64,000 nt of DNA from Allobosea sp. UNC402CLCol (GTDB lineage: Bacteria > Pseudomonadota > Alphaproteobacteria > Rhizobiales > Beijerinckiaceae), in the NCBI RefSeq assembly GCF_000745475.1, contig NZ_JQJJ01000010.1:868001-932000 (forward strand), in the 5' to 3' direction. The first letter of the stretch is position 1, and each line of letters begins with the position of its first letter. Made by a program: the position numbers and the translations under genes. The notes under the pieces are model-generated. The model did no database searches. It was not told where the DNA came from and worked only from the letters and a program-made list of their open reading frames with translations. This document shows positions 52,292 through 61,740 of the stretch, in pieces.

Positions 52292-52322
52292 TGCGCCGCA
52301 AGCTTTTTGAGCGTGCGGCGCA
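52292..52322. promoter_or_regulatory. TGC-rich dyad between phaR and phaA, candidate PhaR operator
   Basis: TGCGCCGCA (52292-52300) and TGCGGCGCA (52314-52322) are perfect 9-bp inverted arms around 13 bases. PhaR repressors are known to bind TGC-rich DNA. The dyad is about 90 bases upstream of phaR and 190 upstream of phaA, in a 313-base gap with no gene. Confidence 0.5.
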
Positions 52323-52514
52323 AAAACCGGTCGGAATTGAGGCGATGTCTCCGCCGCGACCGCGCGCTCCACAGCCGGGAGGCCCTGCCAAACGCCGGAT
52401 ATGGCAGTAGGGCTGACTTGACGGCGTCACGGCGGCCTTCGAAGGTGGGCGAAGGTTGCGCCGGCGGGAGCGGCGCGGCAGGTCAACATCAGAATAGCAG
52501 CAAGGAATTCCCCC

Positions 52515-53693
52515 ATGGCAGATACGGACATCGTGATCGTCGGCGCAGCGCGCACGGCGGTAGGCGCCTTCAACGGCGCTTTTGCCAACACTCCCGCCCA
52601 TGATCTCGGCGCCGCCGCGATCAAGGAAGCGCTGAAGCGCGCCAAGGTCGAGGCGGCCGAGGTCGACGAGGTCGTGCTGGGCCAGGTACTCGCCGCCGGC
52701 CAGGGCCAGAACCCCGCCCGCCAGGCCGCGATGGCCGCCGGCATCCCGCAGGAGAAGACCGCCTGGGGCCTCAACCAGCTCTGCGGCTCGGGCCTGCGCA
52801 CGGTCGCCATCGGCCTGCAGCAGATCGCCAATGGCGATGCCGACATCATCGTCGCCGGCGGCATGGAATCGATGTCGCTGGCCCCGCATGCCTCGCATCT
52901 GCGCGCGGGCACCAAGATGGGCGACACCAAATTCGTCGACACCATGATCAAGGACGGGCTCTGGGACGCCTTCCACGGCTACCATATGGGCACCACGGCC
53001 GAGAACGTCGCGACCAAGTACCAGATCAGCCGCGAGGAGCAGGACCGCTTCGCCGTGGGTTCGCAGAACAAGGCCGAGGCTGCCCAGAAGGCTGGCCGGT
53101 TCAAGGACGAGATCGTTCCCTTCACCATCTCGACCCGCAAGGGCGACGTGGTCGTCGACAGCGACGAGTATCCCCGCCACGGCGCGACGCTGGAAGCCAT
53201 GGCCAAGCTCAAGCCCGCCTTCTCCAAGGACGGCACGGTGACCGCCGGCAACGCCTCCGGCCTCAATGACGGCGCCGCCGCCCTCGTCATCATGACGGCC
53301 AAGGAAGCGGCCCGCCGCGGCCTCACCCCGCTCGCCCGCATCGCCTCCTGGGCGACGGCTGGCGTCGATCCGGCGATCATGGGCACGGGCCCGATCCCCT
53401 CGACCCGCAAGGCGCTGGAAAAGGCCGGCTGGAAGGTCGCCGATCTCGATCTCGTCGAGGCCAACGAGGCCTTCGCCGCGCAGGCGCTCGCGGTCAACAA
53501 AGATCTCGGCTGGAACCCTGACATCGTCAACGTCAATGGCGGTGCCATCGCGATCGGCCACCCGATCGGCGCGTCGGGCGCTCGCGTGCTGGTGACGCTG
53601 CTCCACGAGATGGCCAAGCGCGACGCCAAGAAGGGCCTCGCCACCCTCTGCATCGGCGGCGGCATGGGCGTCGCCTTGGCCGTGGAGCGCTGA
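52515..53693 (+). CDS. phaA: Acetyl-CoA acetyltransferase (beta-ketothiolase)
   Basis: A 392-residue thiolase condensing two acetyl-CoA to acetoacetyl-CoA, the first step of PHB synthesis. The active-site Cys90 is in [11 protein letters not shown], His349 in [12 protein letters not shown], and Cys379 in [22 protein letters not shown] and [11 protein letters not shown] are conserved. AAGGAA precedes ATG 52515. phaB lies downstream, separated by a small DUF1737 gene. Confidence 0.96.
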   Translation: MADTDIVIVGAARTAVGAFNGAFANTPAHDLGAAAIKEALKRAKVEAAEVDEVVLGQVLAAGQGQNPARQAAMAAGIPQEKTAWGLNQLCGSGLRTVAIGLQQIANGDADIIVAGGMESMSLAPHASHLRAGTKMGDTKFVDTMIKDGLWDAFHGYHMGTTAENVATKYQISREEQDRFAVGSQNKAEAAQKAGRFKDEIVPFTISTRKGDVVVDSDEYPRHGATLEAMAKLKPAFSKDGTVTAGNASGLNDGAAALVIMTAKEAARRGLTPLARIASWATAGVDPAIMGTGPIPSTRKALEKAGWKVADLDLVEANEAFAAQALAVNKDLGWNPDIVNVNGGAIAIGHPIGASGARVLVTLLHEMAKRDAKKGLATLCIGGGMGVALAVER

Positions 53694-53710
53694 GACAAGC
53701 GCCTCTGCTC

Positions 53711-53926
53711 ATGGCGAAGCGCACGACGCTCTACCGCTATCTCACCGGGCCCGATGACGCTGCGTTCTGTCATCGGGTCACCGAAGCCTTGAGCCAGGGC
53801 TGGTCGCTCTACGGCCAGCCGACGCTCACCTTCGACGCCGCGCAAGGCCGCGTCATCTGCGGACAGGCCATCACCAAGGACGTGGACGTGCCCTACACGC
53901 CCACGTTGAAGCTATCCGAACAATAG
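53711..53926 (+). CDS. DUF1737 small protein
   Basis: A 71-residue protein of the DUF1737 type: LYRYLTGPDDAAFCHRVTEA, LSQGWSLYGQPTLTFD, GRVICGQAITKDV. It resembles a small alpha/beta fold in which a polypeptide binds near the C-terminus. It sits between phaA and phaB in the same direction with gaps of 17 and 42 bases, so it is probably co-transcribed. Its role is unknown. Confidence 0.85.
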   Translation: MAKRTTLYRYLTGPDDAAFCHRVTEALSQGWSLYGQPTLTFDAAQGRVICGQAITKDVDVPYTPTLKLSEQ

Positions 53927-53968
53927 CGGCGGCAAGCCGCGCAAGACTTCACAAGAGGGAGAATGGCT

Positions 53969-54694
53969 ATGACGAAGGTGGCGCTGGTGACGGGGGGCAC
54001 GCGCGGGATCGGCGCGGCGATCTGCAAGGCCCTGAAAGAGGCCGGATACAAGGTCGCGGCCAGCTATGCCGGCAATGACGAGGCGGCCGCCAAGTTCAAG
54101 GCCGAGACCGGCGTTTCCGTCTATAAATGGGACGTCGGCGACTATGAGTCCTGCGTCGCCGGCATCGCCAAGGTCGAGGCTGAGCTCGGGCCTGTCGACG
54201 TCCTCGTCAACAATGCCGGCATCACCCGCGACGGCATGTTCCACAAGATGACCAGGGATCAGTGGGACGCGGTGATCAACACCAACCTGAACTCGCTCTT
54301 CAACATGACCCGCCCGGTCTGGGAGGGCATGCGCGCCCGCAAATTCGGTCGCGTCATCTGCATCTCCTCGATCAACGGCCAGAAGGGCCAGATGGGTCAG
54401 GTGAACTACTCCGCCGCCAAGGCCGGCGACATCGGTTTCGTCAAGGCTCTGGCGCAGGAGGGCGCACGCGCCGGCATCACCGTGAACGCGATCTGCCCCG
54501 GCTACATCGCCACCGAAATGGTCAAGGCGATCGATCCCGCCGTGATCGAGAAGTCGATCCTGCCGCATATCCCGGTCGGGCGACTCGGCGAGCCCGAGGA
54601 GATCGCCCGGGCGGTCGTGTTCCTCGCCGGCCCGGATGCGGGCTTCATCACCGGCTCGACCCTCTCGGCCAATGGCGGCCAGTACATGGCGTGA
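53969..54694 (+). CDS. phaB: Acetoacetyl-CoA reductase
   Basis: A 241-residue NADPH-dependent SDR enzyme reducing acetoacetyl-CoA to (R)-3-hydroxybutyryl-CoA. GAGGGAG seven bases upstream favours ATG 53969 over 53963. Nucleotide binding VTGGTRGIGAAICKAL, NNAGITRDGMFHKM, catalytic Ser in VICISSINGQKGQMGQ, Tyr-x-x-x-Lys in NYSAAKAG and CPGYIATEMVKAI fit PhaB. It completes the phaA-phaB pair; a PHB synthase is not in the window. Confidence 0.95.
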   Translation: MTKVALVTGGTRGIGAAICKALKEAGYKVAASYAGNDEAAAKFKAETGVSVYKWDVGDYESCVAGIAKVEAELGPVDVLVNNAGITRDGMFHKMTRDQWDAVINTNLNSLFNMTRPVWEGMRARKFGRVICISSINGQKGQMGQVNYSAAKAGDIGFVKALAQEGARAGITVNAICPGYIATEMVKAIDPAVIEKSILPHIPVGRLGEPEEIARAVVFLAGPDAGFITGSTLSANGGQYMA

Positions 54695-54712
54695 GCCGCC
54701 CGGCAATCCGCC

Positions 54713-54751
54713 GTCGTTCTCGGGCGCCGCAAGGCGGTGACCCGAGAATCT
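54713..54751. repeat. REP-like element (copy 10, degenerate)
   Basis: GTCGTTCTCGGGC ... GACCCGAGAATC, an imperfect hairpin between phaB and arsR. Confidence 0.5.
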
Positions 54752-54830
54752 CGCACCGGACGGGGAGCTCTTCCGCCAAGAGATGCCCGGGGCGCTCCCG
54801 GGCCTGAGGCTGCCCGCAGAAGCAGTGCTT

Positions 54831-54866
54831 CCATATTTCTATATTTCCTATATCGTGGAAATATGG
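54831..54866. promoter_or_regulatory. ArsR operator/promoter region
   Basis: CCATATTTC (54831-54839) and GAAATATGG (54858-54866) are perfect 9-bp arms around an AT-rich spacer that includes a second TATATTTCC half. The right arm overlaps the arsR start codon at 54863. AT-rich inverted repeats of this kind are bound by ArsR repressors. Confidence 0.6.
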
Positions 54867-55222
54867 AAATTACAGATGCCGTCACGCGCCTTTCCGCGCT
54901 CGCTCATGAAGGTCGCCTGGCGGTCTTCCGCATGCTCGTCCAGACAGGCCCCGACGGCATCGCCGCCGGGGAGATCGCGCGCCGCCTCGGCGTACCTCCC
55001 AGCAGCCTTTCAGCCAATCTGACCGTGCTCAGCCATGCCGGTCTGATCGCGGCGCGGCGGGAGGGCCGCTCGATCGTCTATACCGCCGGGTATGACGAGA
55101 TGACGCGGCTGCTCGGTTATCTCCTCGACGATTGCTGCGGCGGATCCCCCGAGATCTGTCGGCCGCTTGCCGAGAAATTCGCGCAAGCGGCTTGCTGCGC
55201 CCATGAAACCGCCTCAGCGTAA
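54863..55222 (+). CDS. arsR: ArsR-family arsenite-responsive repressor
   Basis: A 119-residue winged-helix repressor. The start is ATG 54863 inside the AT-rich operator; the upstream extension is spurious. The HTH is GIAAGEIARRLGVPPSSLSA and NLTVLSHAGLIAARREGRSI. The likely As(III) cysteines are in DDCCGGSPEICRPL and the C-terminal AACCAHE, a C-terminal site as in other ArsR branches. It leads arsR-aqpS-arsC. Confidence 0.9.
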   Translation: MEITDAVTRLSALAHEGRLAVFRMLVQTGPDGIAAGEIARRLGVPPSSLSANLTVLSHAGLIAARREGRSIVYTAGYDEMTRLLGYLLDDCCGGSPEICRPLAEKFAQAACCAHETASA

Positions 55223-55925
55223 CTTCGCCATGCACGCGGCGGTCAGCCCCATTGCGGAGGCGACGCTGGCGCGCCGCCTGGCAGCGGAGGGGCTGGGAAC
55301 GATGGCCCTGCTCGCCATCGTCATTGGCTCCGGCATCATGGGCGAGCGGCTGGCCGGCGGAAACATCGCGATAGCGCTTATGGGCAATACGCTGGCGACC
55401 GGGGCAGGGCTGGTCGTGCTCATCACCATCTTCGGCCCGGTGTCGGGCGCGCATTTCAACCCGGCCGTCACCCTGGTTGCGAGCCTCCGGCGCGAACTGC
55501 CCTGGAGGGTGGCTTGCGCCTATGTCGCAACGCAGCTCATCGGCGCCTTTCTCGGCGTCTGGCTCGCCCATGCCATGTTTGCCGAGCCGCTTCTGCAGGT
55601 TTCGGGCAAGCTGCGCGACGGTCCGGGCCAGGCCTTGTCGGAATTCGTCGCCACTTTCGGCCTCATCGCCGCCATTTGCGGGGCAGCGCGCTTGAGGCCG
55701 CAGGCCGTGCCGTCGATCGTCGGCCTCTACATCGTGTCAGCTTACTGGTTCACGGCCTCGACCTCCTTCGCCAACCCCGCCGTCACGCTGGCGCGCAGCC
55801 TGTCCGACAGCTTTGCGGGGATCGCTCCCGGCTCCGTGCCGGTTTTCCTTGCGGCGCAGTTGGCGGGTGCCGCGGCAGCCTCGATGGTCTTCCACTGGCT
55901 TCTTCAGGAGAATGCGGCGCCATGA
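55203..55925 (+). CDS. aqpS: Aquaglyceroporin AqpS-like channel
   Basis: A 240-residue MIP-family channel in which ATG 55203 overlaps the end of arsR; ATG 55230 would give 231 residues. Six membrane segments and two half-helix motifs are present: SGAHFNPAVTL (first NPA) and TSFANPAVTLARSLSD (second NPA with conserved Arg). In Sinorhizobium, AqpS in an ars operon lets arsenite made by ArsC flow out of the cell, replacing ArsB/Acr3 pumps. The same gene order suggests the same role here. Confidence 0.9.
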   Translation: MKPPQRNFAMHAAVSPIAEATLARRLAAEGLGTMALLAIVIGSGIMGERLAGGNIAIALMGNTLATGAGLVVLITIFGPVSGAHFNPAVTLVASLRRELPWRVACAYVATQLIGAFLGVWLAHAMFAEPLLQVSGKLRDGPGQALSEFVATFGLIAAICGAARLRPQAVPSIVGLYIVSAYWFTASTSFANPAVTLARSLSDSFAGIAPGSVPVFLAAQLAGAAAASMVFHWLLQENAAP

Positions 55926-56341
55926 CTGCCGGCTTTCCGATCACCATCTTCCACAATCCCGCCTGCTGCACCTCGCGCAATGCGCTCGCGATGATCCGCG
56001 CCGCCGGCTACGAACCGACGGTCGTCCATTATCTCGACACGGGTTGGACTCTGGCGCAGCTCCGGCAATTGCTCGACGCGATGGCGGCACCGCCGCGCGA
56101 CATCCTGCGCGAGAAAGGCACGCCGGCTGCCGAGATCGGCCTGCTCGATCCGGGAATCTCCGAGGATCGGATTCTGGACGCGATGGTCGCCCTGCCCATC
56201 CTGGTGAACCGCCCGATCGTCGTTACGCCGAAGGGCGTGAAGCTGGCGCGCCCTTCCGAAGTCGTGCTCGAGCTTCTGGAACGCCGCCCCGACTCGTTCA
56301 CAAAGGAAGACGGCGAGGTCGTCCACTTGGCGGCGATCTAG
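55922..56341 (+). CDS. arsC: Arsenate reductase, glutaredoxin-coupled type
   Basis: A 139-residue ArsC/Spx-fold reductase converting arsenate to arsenite with glutathione and glutaredoxin. The catalytic Cys15 is in FHNPACCTSRNAL; the second Cys (16) replaces the usual Gly. YLDTGWTLAQLRQLL and LVNRPIVVTPKGVKLARP (Arg residues holding arsenate) are conserved. It starts with an ATGA overlap on aqpS, so the two are coupled. ArsB, Acr3 and ArsH are absent. Confidence 0.93.
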   Translation: MTAGFPITIFHNPACCTSRNALAMIRAAGYEPTVVHYLDTGWTLAQLRQLLDAMAAPPRDILREKGTPAAEIGLLDPGISEDRILDAMVALPILVNRPIVVTPKGVKLARPSEVVLELLERRPDSFTKEDGEVVHLAAI

Positions 56342-56360
56342 AGCACGACGGAGCCACGCA

Positions 56361-56388
56361 GTCATCCCGGGCCTGACCGGGAATCCAT
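56361..56388. repeat. REP-like half-element (copy 11)
   Basis: GTCATCCCGGGC followed by GACCGGGAATCC, just after arsC and before the convergent MFS gene. Confidence 0.6.
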
Positions 56389-56411
56389 GCCGGAGCGCTT
56401 CCGATGGAAGT

Positions 56412-57614
56412 TCAGGCCTTCCGCGCTCCCCTCGGCAGCAGGAAGGTCAGGAGCCCCAGTGCGGGCAGCCAGGCGCAGAGCTTGAAGACCTGGATGATGC
56501 CGACCTGGTCGGCGAGCGCGCCGAGAGCCGCCGCGGCGACGCCGCCGAGCCCGAAGGACAGGCCGTAGAACAGACCGCCGACGAGGCCGATGCGGTGCGG
56601 CACCAGATCGATGGCGTAGATCAGGATCGCCGAGAAGGCGCTCGCCATGATGAAGCTGACGATGATGCTGAGCACGCCCGTCCAGAACAAATCCGCGTAA
56701 GGCAGCGCGAGCGCGAAGGGCAGCGAGCCCAGGATCGACAGCCAGATCACCCGGTCGCGGCCGATCCGGTCGCCGATCATGCCGCCGAGGATGACGCCGA
56801 TGGCGCCGACCACGAGATAGAGAAACAGCATGATCTGCGAGAGCTGCACCTCCACGCCGAAGCGCGTGATCAGGTAGAAGGTGTAGTAGGAGGTGAAGGC
56901 AGCCGTGTAGCCGTTCTTCGAGATCAGCAGCACGACCAGAACGGTCATGGCCAGGATGATGCGCCCGCGCGGCAGGCCGTGGCTGGCGATTTCCTCGACA
57001 TGCTCCTTGGACGATGTCTGCTCGCGCCGCATCGCCGCATAGCGCGCGCCGATCCAGCCCATCAGCCCCATCGCCAGCAGCACGACCAGCGAGAACCAGG
57101 ACAGGCTCTCCTGCCCGCGCGGCACCACCACCATCGCCGCCAGCAGCGGGCCGATGGCGTAACCGACATGGCCGCCGACCTGGAACACGCCCTGCGCCAG
57201 CCCCTGCCGCCCCGCGGCGGCGTGGCGTGCCATGCGCGTCGCTTCCGGGTGGAACACCGCAGAGCCGAGGCCGATCAGCCCGGCCGCCAGCAGCACGACG
57301 GCATAGCTGTGGGCGAAGGAGAGCAGCAGCAGCCCGGTCAGCGTCGAGCACATCCCGGCGACCATCGCATAGGGCCAGGGCCTGCGGTCGGTGACATAGC
57401 CGAGCAGCGGCTGCAGCAGCGACGACGTCACCTGGAAGGCGAGCGTGATGAAGCCGATCTGCATGAAGTCGAGCCGATAGGCATCCTTGATCAGAGGATA
57501 CAGCGCCGGGATCATCGACTGGACGAGGTCGTTCAGCAGATGGGCGACGCTGAGCGCCGCCAGAACCGGCATCAACGGGCGGCGGACGACGCCTTCTATC
57601 GGGATCGTGGTCAT
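56412..57614 (-). CDS. MFS transporter, fosmidomycin-resistance (Fsr) type
   Basis: A 400-residue permease with twelve membrane segments. ATG 57614 (MTTIPIEGVVRRPLMPVL) is the best start, although no good ribosome site precedes it. Fsr-like features are LSVAHLLNDLVQSMIPALYP in segment 1, QIGFITLAFQVTSSLLQPLLG with YVTDRRP in the loop 2-3 motif, FHPEATRMARHAA and GQVGGHVGYAIGPL-like segment 5. E. coli Fsr exports fosmidomycin. It is convergent with the ars operon and divergent from the EamA gene. Confidence 0.85.
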   Translation of the reverse strand: MTTIPIEGVVRRPLMPVLAALSVAHLLNDLVQSMIPALYPLIKDAYRLDFMQIGFITLAFQVTSSLLQPLLGYVTDRRPWPYAMVAGMCSTLTGLLLLSFAHSYAVVLLAAGLIGLGSAVFHPEATRMARHAAAGRQGLAQGVFQVGGHVGYAIGPLLAAMVVVPRGQESLSWFSLVVLLAMGLMGWIGARYAAMRREQTSSKEHVEEIASHGLPRGRIILAMTVLVVLLISKNGYTAAFTSYYTFYLITRFGVEVQLSQIMLFLYLVVGAIGVILGGMIGDRIGRDRVIWLSILGSLPFALALPYADLFWTGVLSIIVSFIMASAFSAILIYAIDLVPHRIGLVGGLFYGLSFGLGGVAAAALGALADQVGIIQVFKLCAWLPALGLLTFLLPRGARKA

Positions 57615-57796
57615 GAATGAGGCATGATGCGAGCCGGCGTCGCGGTCAACGGTTTCCGGAACATGGCGCCCATGGCTGCCGTGCTGAGGTGCAATGCAGC
57701 ATGATGCCGGGGGCTGCCGGACAAACTGGCGCCGGCCCATCGGCAAGCCCGACGAAACCTGCTATCGCCGCCCTGTTTCGAGCCCGGCTTTTCGTC

Positions 57797-58660
57797 ATGA
57801 CCTCCCGTACCGCCACTCTCATCGGCTTCTGCGCCATCCTGCTCTGGTCGACGCTCGCGCTGTTCACCGCGATGTCGGGGCGGGTGCCTCCGTTCCAGCT
57901 CGTCGCCATGACCTTCGTCATCGGCGGCCTGCTGATCCTCGCCATCACGGCGCTGCGCGGCGAGCTCAGCCGGATCAGGCCGACGCCGGCCTCCTTCGCA
58001 CTGGGCCTCTACGGTCCGTTCGGCGACAGCGCGCTCTACTATGCCGCGGTGAAAACGGCGCCGCCGGCGGAAGCGAACCTGATCCATTATCTCTGGCCGC
58101 TGCTGATCGTGCTCTTCGCCGCGCTCCTGCCCGGCGGCGGGCTGAAGACCCGCCATCTCGTCGGCGCCTTCGTCGGGCTCATGGCGACCGGGCTCCTCGT
58201 TTCCGGCGGCCTCGGCAGTGGCGGCGGGCTCGCTGTCGGCCATGTGCTGGCCGCGCTTGGCGCCTTCGTCTGGGCGAGCTATTCGGTGGTCTCGCGCCGC
58301 TTCGCCGACGTGCCGTCGGAAAGCCTCTGCGTCACCATGCTGGGTTGCGCCGTGCCGGCTCTCCTCTGCCATTTCGCCTTCGAGACGACGCTGTGGTCGC
58401 TCACGGGAGTGGAGTGGGCCGGCGTTCTCGGCCTCGGGCTCGGCTCGATCGGGCTCGCCTTCGTCGTCTGGGACATCGGCATGAAGCAGGGCGATGTCGC
58501 GCTGCTCGGCGTCGCTTCCTACGCCGCCCCGGTGCTCTCGACGCTGGTGCTCGTGCTGTTCGGCTATGCGCAGGCGAGCTGGCTGCTGGCGGCCTCCTGC
58601 GCGCTCATCGTCATCGGCGCGCTGGTGGCGAGCGGGGCCGGCCGGCCATCCCGGAAATAG
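57797..58660 (+). CDS. EamA/DMT-family exporter, YddG-like
   Basis: A 287-residue protein with ten predicted membrane segments and two EamA repeats (about residues 6-135 and 145-280). Characteristic segments are GFCAILLWSTLALFTAMSG, FALGLYGPFGDSALYYAAVK, ANLIHYLWPLLIVLFAALLP and FVWDIGMKQGD-like sequence near residue 225. The pattern is close to YddG, the aromatic amino acid and paraquat exporter. The supported start is ATG 57797. Confidence 0.82.
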   Translation: MTSRTATLIGFCAILLWSTLALFTAMSGRVPPFQLVAMTFVIGGLLILAITALRGELSRIRPTPASFALGLYGPFGDSALYYAAVKTAPPAEANLIHYLWPLLIVLFAALLPGGGLKTRHLVGAFVGLMATGLLVSGGLGSGGGLAVGHVLAALGAFVWASYSVVSRRFADVPSESLCVTMLGCAVPALLCHFAFETTLWSLTGVEWAGVLGLGLGSIGLAFVVWDIGMKQGDVALLGVASYAAPVLSTLVLVLFGYAQASWLLAASCALIVIGALVASGAGRPSRK

Positions 58661-58714
58661 AGGCGCGGGTGCCTCTCTCCTTGTGGAGACCGGGCGTCTC
58701 CGAAGCCGGCAGGC

Positions 58715-59950
58715 CTACTGCCAGCGGCCGAAGGCGTCGCCCAGCGTCTGGGCGCCCGAGACGCCCTTCTCGAAGGTGATGATGCCGCGGCGGCCCGAGG
58801 TGAAGAGCACGGGCAGGTCGATCCAGCTCCGGTTCAGGATGAGATCGGTGTTGCGCTCGACCTCGACCGGCACGTTGGACAGGGCCGCGACGAAGAGATT
58901 GTCGCCGAGCGCCGAGTTGATCGCCGAGAGCGGCGCGCCGCGCTCGCCTTCCGCGGTCTTGAACTGCGGTACGCCGACTTCCTTGATCCCCTGCGTCGCC
59001 GGGTCGCCGGTGGCGGTGAAGCGCATGCCGACGATGTGAGAGGCGGGGAAGGCCGAATCGGTGTTGCGCCGGATGGTGAAATCGAGATTGACGCCCGCTT
59101 CCGGGATTTCGATGGTGGCGCGCACGATGGTCTCGACGGGCCGGCCCTGGCCGGCGCTCTCGCTGTCGAGCCGCCAGAAGACGCGGCCATTGACGGTGCG
59201 CGGCTGCTGGGGGTTGTCCGGGTTCTCGACATAGAGGATGGCGCGCTGGGCGACGGCGATCTCGCCGCCCGGCTGCTGCACCGGCGTGCCGGCGGCGTTG
59301 TTGCCGCCCGCGTTGTTGGAGCGGCCCTGCGTCGGCGCATTGGCGTCGCCGACGCGGTCGCCGATCTTGCCGGCATTTTCCGGCTGGGCCGGCTGCTGCC
59401 GGGCCGCGGTTTCCGCGCCGGGATGCGTCGCGTCCTGCGGCTTGAGCTTGTGGACATAGATCGCGGTGCCGGCGATGGCGGCCACCGCGACGGCGACGAC
59501 CACGCCGACCACGCCGGTGCGGATGTGGCCGGGCTTCACCCGGGACTCACGCGGCGGCATGATGCGCGGGCGGGCCGGCTGGCTCTCTGCCGGCTCGGGC
59601 AGGGGCTCGCCGAATTCCTGGCCCTCGGCGGGCGGCAGAGGGGCGAATTCGGGCTGCTGCTTCGGCTCGGGCGGGCGCGGAGGCTTCGCCGCCGGCTCCT
59701 GGGGGCGAATCACCGGGCCACGAGCGGGCGGCTGCGGCGCCTCGCTATATTCGGCCTCGATCCGGGCGACGGCCTCGTCGAGCGTCAGGCGCTCGCGCAT
59801 GATCTCGGCCTCGCTCAGCGGCGGATCGAGACCGCGCAACTGCGCGACGAGGGCTGCCCGCGCCCGGTCGAAGATGGCGCGGCGCGCCTCGGGTGAGTTG
59901 TCGGGCAGCCCGGCGACGGCGCGTGCCAGGATCGGGTAGAAATCGGCCAT
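58715..59950 (-). CDS. Predicted single-span membrane protein, function unknown
   Basis: A 411-residue protein. GAGG upstream supports ATG 59950. The N-terminal helical domain (about residues 1-70, YPILARAVAGLPDNSPEARR) is followed by a Pro/Glu-rich linker, a membrane span at about 145-166 (VVGVVVAVAVAAIAGTAIYV) and a linker rich in Asn/Gly/Gln. The C-terminal domain (about 230-411) has AILYVENPDNPQQPRTVNG and VNLDFTIRRNTDSAFPASHI. The architecture fits a cytoplasmic helical domain with a large periplasmic beta domain. It follows purA on the same strand, 30 bases downstream of its stop. Confidence 0.75.
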   Translation of the reverse strand: MADFYPILARAVAGLPDNSPEARRAIFDRARAALVAQLRGLDPPLSEAEIMRERLTLDEAVARIEAEYSEAPQPPARGPVIRPQEPAAKPPRPPEPKQQPEFAPLPPAEGQEFGEPLPEPAESQPARPRIMPPRESRVKPGHIRTGVVGVVVAVAVAAIAGTAIYVHKLKPQDATHPGAETAARQQPAQPENAGKIGDRVGDANAPTQGRSNNAGGNNAAGTPVQQPGGEIAVAQRAILYVENPDNPQQPRTVNGRVFWRLDSESAGQGRPVETIVRATIEIPEAGVNLDFTIRRNTDSAFPASHIVGMRFTATGDPATQGIKEVGVPQFKTAEGERGAPLSAINSALGDNLFVAALSNVPVEVERNTDLILNRSWIDLPVLFTSGRRGIITFEKGVSGAQTLGDAFGRWQ

Positions 59951-59981
59951 TGGCCTCACTTGTCGCTGATGACGAGCCGCG

Positions 59982-61274
<1,293 letters not shown>

Positions 61275-61327
61275 GAGCGAGGTGTCCCTGCTTGTTCCGC
61301 GTTGCCTCACGCAAGCGGCCCGCGCAA

Positions 61328-61357
61328 ATGCAAAACCCCGGCGCAAGGCCGGGGTTT
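61328..61357 (-). terminator. Terminator-like stem in the purA leader
   Basis: On the minus strand AACCCCGGC, loop CTTG, CGCCGGGGTT, then TTTTGC forms a strong stem. It lies upstream of purA, where no minus-strand gene ends (61275-61740 contains none). It may be a purA attenuator, the end of an unrecognised RNA, or a relic. Confidence 0.45.
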
Positions 61358-61435
61358 CGGGGCAGGTCCTTGCAAGCCCTCATGGGCCAATGCGGCGCGA
61401 AGGTCAAGTTTTGCGTAGGTCCATTTGAGGCCCCC

Positions 61436-61557
61436 AGCCCTCATCCTGAGGAGCCATTGCCAGGGGAATGGCCTCTTGAAGGATGGTCCGGGAGGCTCCG
61501 GAGCGATCTGGAGCCTCCTTCGAGATGCCGCTGACGCCGCCCCTCAGGATGAGGGCT
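61436..61557. repeat. MITE-like element with perfect 16-bp terminal inverted repeats (copy 12)
   Basis: AGCCCTCATCCTGAGG (61436-61451) and CCTCAGGATGAGGGCT (61542-61557) are exact inverted ends. The interior holds GGAGGCTCC/GGAGCCTCC pairings. The element differs in sequence from the GTCAT family. It fills most of the purA-amidohydrolase gap (61275-61740). Confidence 0.75.
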
Positions 61558-61740
61558 TGAGCGGCCCGGACAGGTGCAAAATGGGGGGCGGATCCATGGG
61601 TAAACAGCCGGAGCATGGCGGATCTGCAGGATCTGCGCAGTAATGCTGCCGCAATCGCGCGTAAGGGCTAAGGGGCATCGTCGGCGCGTGGCAGGAATCG
61701 TGCTTGCCGGCGCGGGCCGCAGAAGGGGAAGAACAGCAAT

